A stretch of 56,710 bases of DNA from Thermoanaerobaculia bacterium (GCA_947259195.1 CAMYLC010000100.1:1-56710), one strand, 5' to 3'; counted from the first letter of the stretch, positions 35,387 through 44,386 are shown. Made by a program: numbers and translations. Notes: generated from the sequence alone by a model not told the origin.

Positions 35387-36508
35387 CTAGCTCTCCTCTT
35401 CTTCCGGTTCGTCACCGAGCTTCTTCGAGGCGGCGTAGCCGGCACCCAGCAGGCCTCCCGCCACGAGGCCGGCCACACCCGTTGCCACCGCTCCGACCTT
35501 GCCCTGGGGGGCGCCGATCGGCGGGTAGGTGTCGGGGTTGGTCGGACGCTCGATGTCCACCGTGTCGGTAATCGATGTCTGCCAGAGAACCTTCTGCTCT
35601 GTGCAGCCGACGCAAGGGTGTCCCAGCCCGATAGGCCAGGCATCGACAACCTCGCCAAATGCCTGAACCGAGCAGTTCGCATGGGTCACGGGTCCCTTGC
35701 AGCCGAGCTTGTACAGGCAGTAGCCCTGGCGGTGGTTCTCATCGCCGTACTCCAGAGCGAACCTCCCGGCGTCGAAATGCGCCCGCCGTGGGCAGTGCTC
35801 GTGGATCGTCCGGCCGTAGGCCCACTTGGGCCGCGCCAGCTCATCGAGCTCGGGAAGCGCGCCGAACGTTGCGTACTGGAGCGCCGTACCGAGGAAGTTG
35901 TAGGGGTTGGCCGGGCAACCGGGGATGGTCACCACGGTCTTGCCCTCGAGAATCATCGGTGCGCCCGTGGCGCCGGTCGGATTCGGTTCTGCCGACGGGA
36001 TGCCGCCCCAGGAAGCGCAGGAGCCGATAGCGATGATGGCACCAGCCATCTCGGCGGCCTCATTCAGGATATCGACTGCCGTGCGGCCGCCGATCATGCA
36101 GTAGATCCCGTCGTCCTTTTCCGGGATTGCGCCTTCGACCACCAGAATGAACTTTCCCTTGTGCGCCTCCATGGCGGCCATTCGGGCCTCTTCAGCCAGA
36201 TGGCCCGAGGGCACCATGAGGGCCTCGTGGTAGTCCAGCGAGATCAGATCCAGGATCAGCTCGCCGAGGCCCGGGAAGCGCGTACGCAACAGGGTCTCGG
36301 TACAGCCGGTGCATTCCTGGAACGACAGCCAGATCACCGAGGGCTTCTGACCTGCCAAGGCGGCCTCTGCCATCTTCACGCCAGCCCCTGCCGGCAATCC
36401 GACGGCCGCGGCCGCGATGCTGCAGATCTTCAAGAAATCTCGGCGGTCGACGCCCCGGTCCAGCATCTCCTCACTGGACACTCCTTTCACGACTCTTGGC
36501 AGCAACAT
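35387..36508 (-). CDS. hybO: [NiFe] hydrogenase small subunit, HybO type
   Basis: Electron-transfer subunit with three FeS clusters, 373 residues. The Tat signal is DRRDFLKICS, which also exports the large subunit. The proximal cluster starts ECTGCTE, the distal cluster uses CPRRAHF and the following CLYKLGCKG region, and the medial cluster lies in NCSVQ to GHPCVGCTE. A C-terminal helix (VGAVATGVAGLVAGGLLGAG) anchors the complex. The ATG at 36508 is six bases after GGAGG; a GTG at 36514 overlaps that site and is less likely. It is first in the operon, with a 14-bp GC-tract dyad 92 bp upstream. Confidence 0.95.
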   Translation of the reverse strand: MLLPRVVKGVSSEEMLDRGVDRRDFLKICSIAAAAVGLPAGAGVKMAEAALAGQKPSVIWLSFQECTGCTETLLRTRFPGLGELILDLISLDYHEALMVPSGHLAEEARMAAMEAHKGKFILVVEGAIPEKDDGIYCMIGGRTAVDILNEAAEMAGAIIAIGSCASWGGIPSAEPNPTGATGAPMILEGKTVVTIPGCPANPYNFLGTALQYATFGALPELDELARPKWAYGRTIHEHCPRRAHFDAGRFALEYGDENHRQGYCLYKLGCKGPVTHANCSVQAFGEVVDAWPIGLGHPCVGCTEQKVLWQTSITDTVDIERPTNPDTYPPIGAPQGKVGAVATGVAGLVAGGLLGAGYAASKKLGDEPEEEES

Positions 36509-36599
36509 ATCCACCTCCGCGTTTAGTGGTTTGGACTAATTGCTTGTGCCGATTCCAAACTGTGGCCTATTTGTGACATCTTGCACAGCTGCCAACAAA

Positions 36600-36613
36600 T
36601 ACCCTCAGGGGTA
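36600..36613. promoter_or_regulatory. GC-tract dyad between the hydrogenase and hypA
   Basis: TACCCTCAGGGGTA, 14 bp, matches the dyad in the tusA promoter in length and arms. Reading towards the hydrogenase, TTGACT directly abuts it, as TTGACA does at tusA. Confidence 0.5.
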
Positions 36614-36722
36614 GTCAATCAATCGCCCGCGGGTAGCTCTTTCAACTGTCCAATTGGGTAGGTTCGCCGGCGGCTGGCTTGTGAGACAATGCCGCCCAGA
36701 TTGGCCTCGACTGCGCTGGACC

Positions 36723-37070
36723 ATGCACGAGTACTCCATAGTGAGCGCCCTACTGGCCCGAGTCGAAGCCGAAGCGCGGGCGCACGGGGCCGAGGCCGTG
36801 CATCGGATCAGGGTGCAGATCGGCGAGCTCTCAGGGGTGGAGAAGGAGCTCCTCGAATCGGCCTATGAGCTGGCTCGCGAGCGTACTCTCTGCGAAAAGG
36901 CCGAGCTGGAGGTCGTTTCCGTCGAGGCGCGCTGGGCCTGCAGCTCGTGTAAGAGCACGATCCCAAAGGGAGCGGTTCTGCGCTGCTCGGTCTGTGACCT
37001 GCCGGCGCAGCTTGCCGAGGGGGATGAGATACTGTTGGAACGGGTTGAAATGGAGGTGCCCGATGTGTGA
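36723..37070 (+). CDS. hypA: Hydrogenase nickel metallochaperone HypA
   Basis: Delivers nickel to the large subunit together with HypB. The mature N-terminus MHEYSIV provides the nickel ligands His2 and Glu3. The zinc site is two CxxC pairs, CSSC and CSVC, near residues 75-95. Length is the usual 115. The start at 36723 was chosen because the Met-His-Glu terminus is essential; an in-frame start at 36654 would bury it. Its stop overlaps the HypB start by eight bases. Transcribed away from the hydrogenase operon. Confidence 0.95.
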   Translation: MHEYSIVSALLARVEAEARAHGAEAVHRIRVQIGELSGVEKELLESAYELARERTLCEKAELEVVSVEARWACSSCKSTIPKGAVLRCSVCDLPAQLAEGDEILLERVEMEVPDV

Positions 37071-37776
37071 AACCTGCGGCTGTGGCGATTCCGACCTCGT
37101 TCCTGTAGAGGTGCACGAGGCCATACTCTCGGAGAATGAGAGGGGTGCGCGCCACAATCGCGAGCACTTCAACGAAGCCCGAGTCCTGGCCGTCAACCTC
37201 ATGGGCTCACCCGGCTCCGGTAAGACGGCGGTTCTGGAAGCAACTGCCAGAGCCCTGGCGGGTAAGCGCCGCCTCAGTGCCATGAGCGGTGACCTTGCCA
37301 CCGACAACGACGCCAATCGCCTCGAGGCGGCAGGCATTCCTTCACGATCCATCACTACTGGCTCGGCCTGTCATCTGGACGCCAAACTTGTCCACGAGGG
37401 ACTTCACGATCTGCCGTGGCGCGAGACCGATCTGTTGTTTATCGAGAATGTGGGCAACCTGGTATGCCCGGCAGTCTACGACCTGGGTCAGGCGGTGAAT
37501 GTCGTGGCCCTGTCGGTTACCGAAGGTGAAGACAAGCCACTCAAGTACCCAGTGATGTTTCGCACGGCCGACCTGGTGCTGCTGACCAAGGTGGATCTCT
37601 TGCCTCACCTGCCACAGATCGACGTTGCTGCTATCGAAGACGGCCTGGCGCGCACCATGCCCGACCCGGCCGTGATCCACGTCTCCGCGATCACGGGCGA
37701 AGGTATCGATCGCTGGGTCGGGTGGCTCGAAGAGAAGCGCGTCGTGGCTCGATCGGAGGTCGCCGCCAGGGTATGA
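37063..37776 (+). CDS. hypB: Hydrogenase nickel-insertion GTPase HypB
   Basis: GTPase that drives nickel transfer to HypA and the hydrogenase, 237 residues. The N-terminal metal motif MCETCGCG is the high-affinity nickel site. The P-loop is GSPGSGKT (near 47-54), followed by the switch sequence NVGNLVCPAVYDLG and the base-specificity motif TKVDLL. The ATG at 37063 lies inside the end of hypA (eight-base overlap). There is no His-rich stretch; one occurs instead in the permease encoded next. Confidence 0.95.
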   Translation: MCETCGCGDSDLVPVEVHEAILSENERGARHNREHFNEARVLAVNLMGSPGSGKTAVLEATARALAGKRRLSAMSGDLATDNDANRLEAAGIPSRSITTGSACHLDAKLVHEGLHDLPWRETDLLFIENVGNLVCPAVYDLGQAVNVVALSVTEGEDKPLKYPVMFRTADLVLLTKVDLLPHLPQIDVAAIEDGLARTMPDPAVIHVSAITGEGIDRWVGWLEEKRVVARSEVAARV

Positions 37777-38519
37777 GCGAGCCGTTGATCATTTTGGGCG
37801 CTACCGCGGCGTCGATCGGCCTGATCCACACCCTGATCGGGCCAGACCACTACGTTCCCTTCATCGCTCTGGCAGGGGCCCGTAAGTGGTCTCTCTCCAA
37901 GACTTTAGGTGTCACTGCGGTTTGTGGCGTCGGTCATGTGTTGGGTTCCGTGGTGCTTGGTGGGCTGGGAATCCTCCTTGGCATGGCACTGGGAGGCCTC
38001 GAGTGGTTCGAGGGATTCCGGGGCGAGATCGCCGGATGGTTGTTGTTGGGGTTCGGTGTGGCGTACATGGTCTGGGGACTTCGCCAGGCCTATCGCAACC
38101 GGCCCCACACCCACTGGCATGGGCATGGCGATGGCACCCTGCACGAGCACACCCACACCCATCGGCAAGAGCATGCCCACGTCCATGCGGAAATCCAGCA
38201 GCCTCCTCGACCGCGGCAGGAAAGGTCGACCTCCGGCAGGCGCATCACCCCCTGGGTGCTTTTCGTCATTTTCATCTTCGGCCCCTGCGAGGCCTTGATC
38301 CCGGTCCTCATGTATCCAGCGGCCGAAGGCAGCTGGTGGGGCGTTGCCCTGGTCGTTGCGGTCTTTGGTCTCGCCACGGTAGCCACCATGCTGGTGACTG
38401 TCACGGTCGGCTACCTGGGAATCTCGCAGCTTCCCCTCGGTCGCCTCGAGCGCTTCTCCCACGCCCTCGCTGGCTTGGCCCTCGTCGCCTGCGGCCTGGC
38501 CATCCAGCTCGGTCTCTAG
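37773..38519 (+). CDS. UreH/NicO-like permease with His-rich loop, probable nickel transporter
   Basis: Polytopic inner-membrane protein of 248 residues with about six helices. The N-terminal helix contains IGLIHTLIGPDHYVPF, like the HxxxPDH motifs of nickel/cobalt permeases. A loop around residues 112-142 is packed with histidine (HTHWHGHGDGTLHEHTHTHR), suited to metal binding. Annotators may call such proteins UreH or TauE/SafE-like. The four-base overlap with hypB argues for nickel supply to the hydrogenase. The direction of transport (uptake or efflux) is not shown by the sequence. Confidence 0.75.
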   Translation: MSEPLIILGATAASIGLIHTLIGPDHYVPFIALAGARKWSLSKTLGVTAVCGVGHVLGSVVLGGLGILLGMALGGLEWFEGFRGEIAGWLLLGFGVAYMVWGLRQAYRNRPHTHWHGHGDGTLHEHTHTHRQEHAHVHAEIQQPPRPRQERSTSGRRITPWVLFVIFIFGPCEALIPVLMYPAAEGSWWGVALVVAVFGLATVATMLVTVTVGYLGISQLPLGRLERFSHALAGLALVACGLAIQLGL

Positions 38520-38571
38520 GAGTTGCTTGACAAGAGCTCGGTCTCCGGGAGTTGGTTGACAAGATTGTGAT

Positions 38572-38596
38572 GTAGGGGAGGGGCTTGCCCCCTCCC
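38572..38596 (+). repeat. Dispersed GC hairpin, copy 1
   Basis: Contains GGGGAGGGGCTTGCCCCCTC, a palindrome with a TT loop. Four relatives lie at 46943, 48695, 50040 and 52493, all between genes. Confidence 0.7.
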
Positions 38597-38835
38597 GAGG
38601 AGAGAGTTGTGGTTATTGAAGGCCGATCTTTTCCGTCTACTCTTGGCACCACCCCTTTGGGTGGGGTCTCCCCACCTCGGCGAGTGTGTTCTTTACTACC
38701 TCATGATGGTAGTTATCAGGTGTCTCGGCAAAGGCGGATCCGGTGAGACCCCGGGGCGCAACGCCACGGGTCTTCTCTTTCCTTCCAGACTGTCTGCGGT
38801 GAAGCTGTATCTGCTCGGCCCACCGAGAAGAAGGA

Positions 38836-38845
38836 GGGTGGCACA
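38836..38845 (+). repeat. REP-like GGGTGGCACA motif
   Basis: One mismatch to the common motif, preceded by GAAGAAGGA. Confidence 0.45.
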
Positions 38846-38876
38846 TGTCGGTCGGCTGAGCCCTTCGAGAAAAAAC

Positions 38877-38886
38877 GGGTGGCACC
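38877..38886 (+). repeat. REP-like GGGTGGCACC motif
   Basis: Preceded by an A run (gaaaaaac) and followed by TTTC; 41 bp from the previous motif and just past the hypE stop. Confidence 0.5.
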
Positions 38887-38896
38887 TTTCTGGGGA

Positions 38897-39646
38897 TCAG
38901 CAAATTCGCGGGAGCTGCTCGCCGCTGAGCATGTCGACGACACGCATGCCACCGACGCGGCTGCGGAGGTAGACGCGACCGTGGTGCTCGTCCACGACAT
39001 CACCGATGATGGCAGCTTCCTTGCCCAGTGGGTCCGAGCGCATGGCCTCCAGGACCTTGTCCGCCGATTCGGCAGCAACGATGGCTATGCACTTGCCCTC
39101 GTTGGCTACGTAGAGGGGGTCGAAGCCCAGGATCTCGCAGGCGCCTCGAACCTGCTCGCTCAAGGGGATGGAGGGCTCGTCGAGCCAAAAGCCGATCTTG
39201 GATTGCCCGGCAATCTCGTTGAGCGCGCTGGCCACGCCGCCTCGGGTGGGGTCGCGCAGCACATGCACGTCGTTCCCTCCGGCAGCCAGAACCTTCTCGA
39301 CCAGCGGATAGAGAGTGGCCGAATCGCTTTCCAGTTGCGTTTCGAACTCGAGGCCCTCGCGAACCGACATGATGGCAATGCCGTGGACGGCGATCTCGCC
39401 GCTGACGAGCACCTTGTCGCCGACCGTCGCCTTCAATGGAGTGATATCGACACCCTCGGGGATGATCCCGAGCCCCGTTGTGTTGACGTAGATGCCGTCT
39501 CCTTTGCCTTTGTCCACGACCTTGGTGTCGCCGGTCACTACTGACACCCCGGCTTCCTCGGCCGCCCTCTGTAGCGATTGGACGATGCGCCACAGGTCCT
39601 CCATCGGCATTCCTTCTTCCAGGATAAAACCAGCCGACAGCGCCAT
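38897..39646 (-). CDS. hypE: HypE, C-terminal part (downstream of an in-frame amber codon)
   Basis: HypE dehydrates the carbamoyl group from HypF to make the cyanide ligands of the hydrogenase iron. This part starts at an ATG only one codon after the amber stop and continues the same frame (ALSAGFILEEGMPM). It holds the rest of the PurM-like fold, including VVTGDTKVVDKGKGDG and RDPTRGGVASALNEIAG, and ends PRIC with the essential C-terminal cysteine. All 249 residues look well conserved, so this is not a decayed remnant. It may be translated by reinitiation, or the stop may be an error or be read through. Confidence 0.85.
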   Translation of the reverse strand: MALSAGFILEEGMPMEDLWRIVQSLQRAAEEAGVSVVTGDTKVVDKGKGDGIYVNTTGLGIIPEGVDITPLKATVGDKVLVSGEIAVHGIAIMSVREGLEFETQLESDSATLYPLVEKVLAAGGNDVHVLRDPTRGGVASALNEIAGQSKIGFWLDEPSIPLSEQVRGACEILGFDPLYVANEGKCIAIVAAESADKVLEAMRSDPLGKEAAIIGDVVDEHHGRVYLRSRVGGMRVVDMLSGEQLPRIC

Positions 39647-39649
39647 CGG

Positions 39650-39652
39650 CTA
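39650..39652 (-). other. In-frame TAG codon splitting hypE
   Basis: The reading is ...LAMCGA, TAG, CCG ATG GCG CTG. HypE proteins have an arginine at this place (GARP...). Everything before and after is in the same frame, so one substitution (for example AGG to TAG) explains it. Confidence 0.9.
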
Positions 39653-39967
39653 GGCACCACACATTGCCAGATCGTTGACCGTGCCGTGGACCGCCAGCGA
39701 TCCGATGTCACCGCCGGGAAAGAAGAGCGGGCTGATGACGAAGGAATCGGTGGAAAAGGCCAGTCGACCCTGGCCCACCCTGAGGATGGCCCCGTCGTGG
39801 AGCATCTCGAGCTCTGGGTTGTCGAAGGTCTTGGCGAACATCCCTTCGATGAGAATCTGGGACAGGCGACCCCCGCCGCCGTGTGCCAGTTGCACCGTGG
39901 GGTAGTCGCTCAAGGGTATTGGGCAGACCGCGCCCGTGAACCGAACAACGGAACTGTCGTCGCTCAT
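39650..39967 (-). CDS. hypE: HypE, N-terminal part (ends at the amber codon)
   Basis: The first 105 residues of HypE contain the glycine-rich ATP loop [15 protein letters not shown] and [20 protein letters not shown], and stop in the middle of the conserved [11 protein letters not shown](RP) segment. On its own it lacks most of the ATP site and the C-terminal cysteine. The ATG overlaps the HypD stop by four bases (ATGA), the normal arrangement in hyp operons. With the downstream part the combined length would be about 356 residues, the family norm. Confidence 0.85.
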   Translation of the reverse strand: MSDDSSVVRFTGAVCPIPLSDYPTVQLAHGGGGRLSQILIEGMFAKTFDNPELEMLHDGAILRVGQGRLAFSTDSFVISPLFFPGGDIGSLAVHGTVNDLAMCGA

Positions 39968-41052
39968 TTTCCTCGTCCATATTGGTAGTAGGCGGCGCAG
40001 GCGCCTTCAGCCGAGACCATCGGGGCTCCCAAGGGATGCTCGGGTGTGCACTTCGTGCCGAAGGCCGTGCACTCATGGGGCTTCTGCAGGCCCTTGAGGA
40101 TCTCGCCGGCGATGCACTCGGGCGCTTCCTGGGCCTCGATGTGTCCGACGTCGTAGCGCTGTTCGGCGTCGAAGGCGACGAGCTCCTCCTTCAGCCGGTA
40201 CCCGCTCATGGGAATCTCGCCGATGCCTCGCCACTTGCGGTCGCAGACGTCGAAGACCTGGCCGAGGAGTTTCTGGGCCGGCTTGTTGCCGTCCCGTGTC
40301 ACCGCCCTCGTGTACTGATTCTCCACGCCCCATCGACCCTCCTCGAGAGCCTCGAGCGTCATGTAGATGCCGTGCAGGAGATCGAGCGGCTCGAAGCCGG
40401 TCACGATGAGTGGGATCTGGTACTTCTCGCCGATGGGCTCGTACTCCCAGTAGCCCATCACAGCGCAGACGTGGCCGGCCGCCAGGAATCCCTGCACCTG
40501 GTTGTCAGGAGCGCTCAGCAGCGCCTCCATGGCGGGTGGCACCAGGACGTGCGAGCAGAGGATGGAGAAGTTCTCGATGCCTTGTTTGTGCGCCTGCCAG
40601 ACCGCCATCGCATTCGGCGGCGCCGTTGTCTCGAAGCCGACGGCGAAGAACACCACCTCCTTGTCAGGGTTCTGCTGGGCCAGCTTCACCGCATCCAGTG
40701 GCGAGTAGACCATCCGCACATCGGCACCCTCGCTCTTGACGGCGAGCAGATCCGAGGTCGAGCCGGGCACCCGCAGCATGTCGCCGAAGGAGGTGAAGAT
40801 CACCTCCGGCCGACGGGCGATGGCCAGGGCCTTGTCGATGAGCTCAAGCGGGGTCACGCAGACCGGACAGCCGGGCCCGTGCACCAGGGTCACCGACTCG
40901 GGCAGCAGCCGGTCCACGCCCGACTTGATGAGCGTGTGGGTCTGGCCGCCGCAGATCTCCATCAACGTCCAGTCGCGTGTGACCAGCGACTCGATGCCTT
41001 CGACGAACCTGCGGGCATCCTCTTCGCTGCGATACTCGTCGATGAACTTCAT
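39964..41052 (-). CDS. hypD: Hydrogenase Fe(CN)2CO assembly scaffold HypD
   Basis: FeS protein on which, with HypC, the iron ligands are assembled. It is 362 residues. Conserved motifs are [10 protein letters not shown] (cysteine near residue 34), [22 protein letters not shown] and the C-terminal [4Fe-4S] cysteines ([32 protein letters not shown]). It is directly adjacent to hypC (TAG then ATG) and overlaps hypE by four bases. Confidence 0.95.
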   Translation of the reverse strand: MKFIDEYRSEEDARRFVEGIESLVTRDWTLMEICGGQTHTLIKSGVDRLLPESVTLVHGPGCPVCVTPLELIDKALAIARRPEVIFTSFGDMLRVPGSTSDLLAVKSEGADVRMVYSPLDAVKLAQQNPDKEVVFFAVGFETTAPPNAMAVWQAHKQGIENFSILCSHVLVPPAMEALLSAPDNQVQGFLAAGHVCAVMGYWEYEPIGEKYQIPLIVTGFEPLDLLHGIYMTLEALEEGRWGVENQYTRAVTRDGNKPAQKLLGQVFDVCDRKWRGIGEIPMSGYRLKEELVAFDAEQRYDVGHIEAQEAPECIAGEILKGLQKPHECTAFGTKCTPEHPLGAPMVSAEGACAAYYQYGRGK

Positions 41053-41343
41053 CTAGTTGGCCTCGCCAGCTCCAGTGGGCTGGGCCTCACCCGGTTGGGG
41101 AACGTCGAGCTCTCCGAGCTCACCCATCTCTTCGAGAAAGTCGAAGACCTTGTGGGCCTCGGCCTCGTCGATCGTGCTGATCGCGAAACCGACGTGAACG
41201 ACGACGTAGTCGCCAACCTCGACCTCCGGCGTGTAAGCGAGGCAGACCTCTTTGACGATGCCGCCAAAGCTGACTCGCGCCATGTGCATGCCGGTTGGGT
41301 CTTCGCGGATTTCGAGAATCTGGCCTGGAACGCCTAGGCACAT
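41053..41343 (-). CDS. hypC: Hydrogenase maturation chaperone HypC
   Basis: Small chaperone that binds HypD and then the large-subunit precursor. It is 96 residues; the N-terminus MCLGVPGQ provides the essential Cys2, and CLAYTPEVEVGDYVVVHVGF is the core fold. The acidic, Pro/Gly-rich tail after about residue 75 is longer than in E. coli HypC. It lies between hypF (20-bp gap) and hypD (no gap). Confidence 0.95.
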   Translation of the reverse strand: MCLGVPGQILEIREDPTGMHMARVSFGGIVKEVCLAYTPEVEVGDYVVVHVGFAISTIDEAEAHKVFDFLEEMGELGELDVPQPGEAQPTGAGEAN

Positions 41344-41363
41344 CTTGCACCCCCTCTAGTCAG

Positions 41364-43772
41364 TCAACTGGCCTCTTCCTTTGCCATTCGCGCTGCGGCG
41401 ACCGCGATCTGTCCCAGGCTGATGCCTCCATCATTGGGTGGCACCTGCCGGTGCAACAAGACCTCGAAGCCGGCCTCGCGCAGCCGCTGACTGGCTCGCT
41501 CGGTCAGGAGCCGGTTCTGGAAGCAGCCGCCTGTCAAGGCCACTTTCGGCTCCCCGACCACTTCGGCGATCGCCAGGATGGCCTCCACCAGAGCGTTGTG
41601 GAACCTGGCGGCAATGATACCGACATCCACCCCGCGTCGCGAGTCCTCGATCATGGCCTCGACCATCGGCTGCCAATCGATCTCCAGGATCTCGTCCCGA
41701 TCCTCGGGCGCCGGCTTGAAGAGCTCTCGGTCGGCCGAAGGTCTGGCCACCACGACGGGGTAGGCGGCAAGCAGGCTCTTGTCGGCAAGCCACTCGACGG
41801 CCATGGCGGCTTGACCTTCGAAGGAGACCCGCTGCTGGATCCCCAGAATCGAGGCCACCGCGTCGAACAGGCGGCCGGCGCTCGTGGTTCGGGGAGAGTT
41901 CAATCCCGACTCCAGCATGTGTCCCAGCAATCGGAGCTCGGCCTCGTCGAAGGCCTGGACAGGAGTCAGGTCGGAGCGGTCTAGTGCTTCGTCGCCGAGC
42001 ATCTCCCAAAGAAGTGCCAGCCCGCATCGCCTGGGCTGCTTGACGGCCGCATCGCCTCCCGGAAGGTGGAACGGCCGCAACCTACAGACTCGCGAAAAAG
42101 AGGCCGTGTCGCCAAGCAGGAACTCTCCTCCCCAAACTGTGCCATCGGTGCCATAACCGGTGCCGTCCCAGGTCACTCCGAGAGCCCTGGTCTCCACTTC
42201 ATGCTCCATGAGACAGGCGGCCAGATGAGCGTGGTGGTGCTGCACGGCGAAGGTCGGCTTCCCTACCAGGAGATGTTTCCAGTCCTCATCGCCACGGAGC
42301 TCGGTCACATCTCCTTCCACCGCTCTCTCCACCCAACGGGTCGATGGGTAGTCGGGGTGCAGATCATTGACCACCGCCACCGGGTCGGCCTCGTACATGA
42401 CGAGGAAGTCCCTGGTCACGGCTTCGAAAGCTCCGAAAGCCTGCGGTGTCTCCATGTCACCGATGTGTTGACTCAGGAAGATTCTGTCGCCGACGCTCAG
42501 GGCCACGGTGTTCTTCAAGTGGGCGCCCACCGCGAGCAGGGGTGGCAGCGGGCGGGGAGTGACGATCGGCATCGGCGCCAGACCCCGCGCTCTGCGAATT
42601 GGTTGAGCCTCGCCTGCGACGGCTGCGACCACACTGTCGTCCACGTGACGCTGGATCGGCCGGTCGTGAACCAGGAAGAGATCTGCGATCCCGCCGAGAC
42701 GCTCCAGGGCTTCCCCGTTGTCGATGCAGATCGGTTCGTCACTCAAGTTGCCGCTGGTCGCGACCACGGGAAAGCCGAGCTCACCGAGCAGCAGGTGATG
42801 GAGTGGGGTATAGGGCAGCATGAGACCGAGCCGTGGATTGTCCGGCGCCACCTCGGCAGCGATGCCGGCGAACTGGATGCGCTGCAGCAGGACGATGGGG
42901 CTCTCGGGGGATTCGAGCAGTGCTTCTTCCTCGGGTCGTACCTGGCAGATCCGTCGGGCTGCCTCGACGTCGCTCACCATGAGAGCCAGGGGCTTTTCGT
43001 ACCGGGCCTTGCGCTGCCGCAGACGGGCCACGGCGGTGGCGCTACGACCATCGACCATTAGGTGGAACCCGCCCAGGCCCTTGATCGCCAGGATCTCCCC
43101 CTGGCGCAAGACATCGGCAGCCTGCCGCAATGCCAAGTCTCCGGTGGCCTGTGTATTCCCCTCGCGATCCCAAAGAGCGAGGTGGGGACCGCAAGCCGGG
43201 CAGGCGTTGGGCTGGGCGTGAAACCTCCGGTCCATGGGCTCGGTGTATTCACTACCGCAGTCCGCGCACATCGGGAAGCCGCTCATCGTCGTGTTGGGTC
43301 GGTCATAAGGCAGCGCCCGGATGATGGTGAACCGAGGCCCGCAATTGGTGCAGTTCGTGAATGGGTAACGGTGGCGCCGATCGCCTTTGTCCAGCACCTC
43401 GGCGAGGCAGTCGGGGCAGGTGGCGATGTCTGGCAGCATGACCACAGACTTGGTGCCTTCTTCCTCGCTGTGCCGAATCTCGAAGGCCTCGAAACCCTGC
43501 GGCGCGAGCCAGCTCGCTTCCAAGTTGTGAATTACGGCCCGCGGTGGCTTCTCGATCGGCAGGCGGCGGAGAAAGATGTCGAGGATTTCCTTCGGGCCTT
43601 CGACCTGGATGAACACCCCGCGACTGTCGTTGAGGACCCACCCCGGCAGCTTCATCTCGTGGGCGAGCCGGTAGACGTAGGGCCGGAACCCGACGCCTTG
43701 CACGGCGCCACGGATCTCGATTCCCAGCCGCCTGGTGCTTTGGTTGGTCGTCAAAGTCTCTCCGTCGATCAC
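41364..43772 (-). CDS. hypF: Carbamoyltransferase HypF
   Basis: Makes the carbamoyl precursor of the hydrogenase CN ligands and passes it to HypE. It is 802 residues with the full domain order: acylphosphatase-like (about 15-100, GAVQGVGFRPYVYRL), two zinc fingers (about 118-200, CPDC, CTNC, CADC, CPAC), YrdC-like (about 210-400) and a Kae1/carbamoyltransferase domain with HHHAHLAACLMEHE. The C-terminal VPPNDGGISLGQ is intact. The start is GTG at 43772; a downstream TTG is possible. It is first of the leftward hypFCDE operon. Confidence 0.93.
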   Translation of the reverse strand: MIDGETLTTNQSTRRLGIEIRGAVQGVGFRPYVYRLAHEMKLPGWVLNDSRGVFIQVEGPKEILDIFLRRLPIEKPPRAVIHNLEASWLAPQGFEAFEIRHSEEEGTKSVVMLPDIATCPDCLAEVLDKGDRRHRYPFTNCTNCGPRFTIIRALPYDRPNTTMSGFPMCADCGSEYTEPMDRRFHAQPNACPACGPHLALWDREGNTQATGDLALRQAADVLRQGEILAIKGLGGFHLMVDGRSATAVARLRQRKARYEKPLALMVSDVEAARRICQVRPEEEALLESPESPIVLLQRIQFAGIAAEVAPDNPRLGLMLPYTPLHHLLLGELGFPVVATSGNLSDEPICIDNGEALERLGGIADLFLVHDRPIQRHVDDSVVAAVAGEAQPIRRARGLAPMPIVTPRPLPPLLAVGAHLKNTVALSVGDRIFLSQHIGDMETPQAFGAFEAVTRDFLVMYEADPVAVVNDLHPDYPSTRWVERAVEGDVTELRGDEDWKHLLVGKPTFAVQHHHAHLAACLMEHEVETRALGVTWDGTGYGTDGTVWGGEFLLGDTASFSRVCRLRPFHLPGGDAAVKQPRRCGLALLWEMLGDEALDRSDLTPVQAFDEAELRLLGHMLESGLNSPRTTSAGRLFDAVASILGIQQRVSFEGQAAMAVEWLADKSLLAAYPVVVARPSADRELFKPAPEDRDEILEIDWQPMVEAMIEDSRRGVDVGIIAARFHNALVEAILAIAEVVGEPKVALTGGCFQNRLLTERASQRLREAGFEVLLHRQVPPNDGGISLGQIAVAAARMAKEEAS

Positions 43773-43888
43773 GAGCGAAGGCCTATCTTAGTGGACGTTG
43801 TAGTCCTCTGGTCACTCGTGCGTCTATACTGGGGCCGGCAGTGATCTGCTGCTCCGCGTCGGCAGGCAGACCTTCAGGAGGGAAGGGT

Positions 43889-44386
43889 ATGAGCGAAGAG
43901 CGCCGAGACCGTGACACATCCCTGTTCGACAGCAGCTCCAGCTCGGGTCCAGAAGTGGAACGATTCCCACGTCGCAGTCTGCTGAAGGTGCTTGGTGGTG
44001 CGGCCGGAGTCGCGGCCGTGACCCAATTGACCGGGCTGTCCGGCTGCGGACCCAAGGTTGCCAAGCCGCCACCTGTTGCGGAGGTCCCGTTGGCCTCGCT
44101 GCCGGAGGGTGAGCGGGTGAGAGTGATGATGGGCGTTACCCCGATCGAGGTCACTCGCACCGGGGACGAAGTCACCGCGCACTCGCTCTGGTGCACCCAT
44201 TTGGGGTGTGAAGTGAAGTGGAATGGCGAGCGGGAGAAGTACTTCTGCCCCTGTCACGAGGGTGTCTACAACGCCAAGGGATTTCCCATCAGCGGCCCCC
44301 CACCCCGCCCCCTCGACCAGCTGCAGGTGACAGTCGCCGACGGCGTTGCGACAATCACCACAATCGAGGCATCTCACGAAGCCTGA
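43889..44386 (+). CDS. Rieske [2Fe-2S] protein with Tat signal and possible lipobox
   Basis: Exported Rieske protein of 165 residues. The cluster ligands are in CTHLGC and CPCHEG, the usual CxH...CxxH pair. The N-terminus has a Tat motif, FPRRSLLKVLGG, then LSGC, which could be a lipobox, giving a membrane-tethered lipoprotein. It follows AGGAGG closely. No cytochrome b gene is adjacent, so it is not a standard bc1 arrangement; it may serve an alternative quinol-oxidising complex encoded elsewhere, or act as a single electron carrier. Confidence 0.85.
   Translation: MSEERRDRDTSLFDSSSSSGPEVERFPRRSLLKVLGGAAGVAAVTQLTGLSGCGPKVAKPPPVAEVPLASLPEGERVRVMMGVTPIEVTRTGDEVTAHSLWCTHLGCEVKWNGEREKYFCPCHEGVYNAKGFPISGPPPRPLDQLQVTVADGVATITTIEASHEA

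Larger units (their letters stand above)
38520..38896. other. 377-bp gene-free space with several hairpins and direct repeats
   Basis: Between the convergent permease and hypE genes. It holds two near-copies of GAGTTGnTTGACAAGA (from about 38519 and 38549), a GC hairpin (38572-38596), CCACCCCTTTGGGTGGGG (38647-38664), ACTACC/GGTAGT (38694-38714) and two REP-like motifs. No gene is evident. Confidence 0.6.

Noticed and set aside
36509..36722. Sigma-54-like element upstream of the hydrogenase small subunit
   Set aside because: The best candidate (TGGAATCGGCACAAGC on the minus strand) has GG and GC eleven bases apart instead of ten, and no TGTT NN AACA dyads lie nearby.
39650..39652. Reassigned genetic code (TAG as an amino acid)
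   Set aside because: Other genes in the window end properly at TAG (for example hypC, hybB, the sigma-54-independent barrel at 7440), so general reassignment does not fit.
40534..40543. GGGTGGCACC within hypD
   Set aside because: It encodes the conserved VPP of HypD on the minus strand (GTG CCA CCC), so the match follows from protein sequence. The same applies to 41436-41445 in hypF (VPPNDGG).
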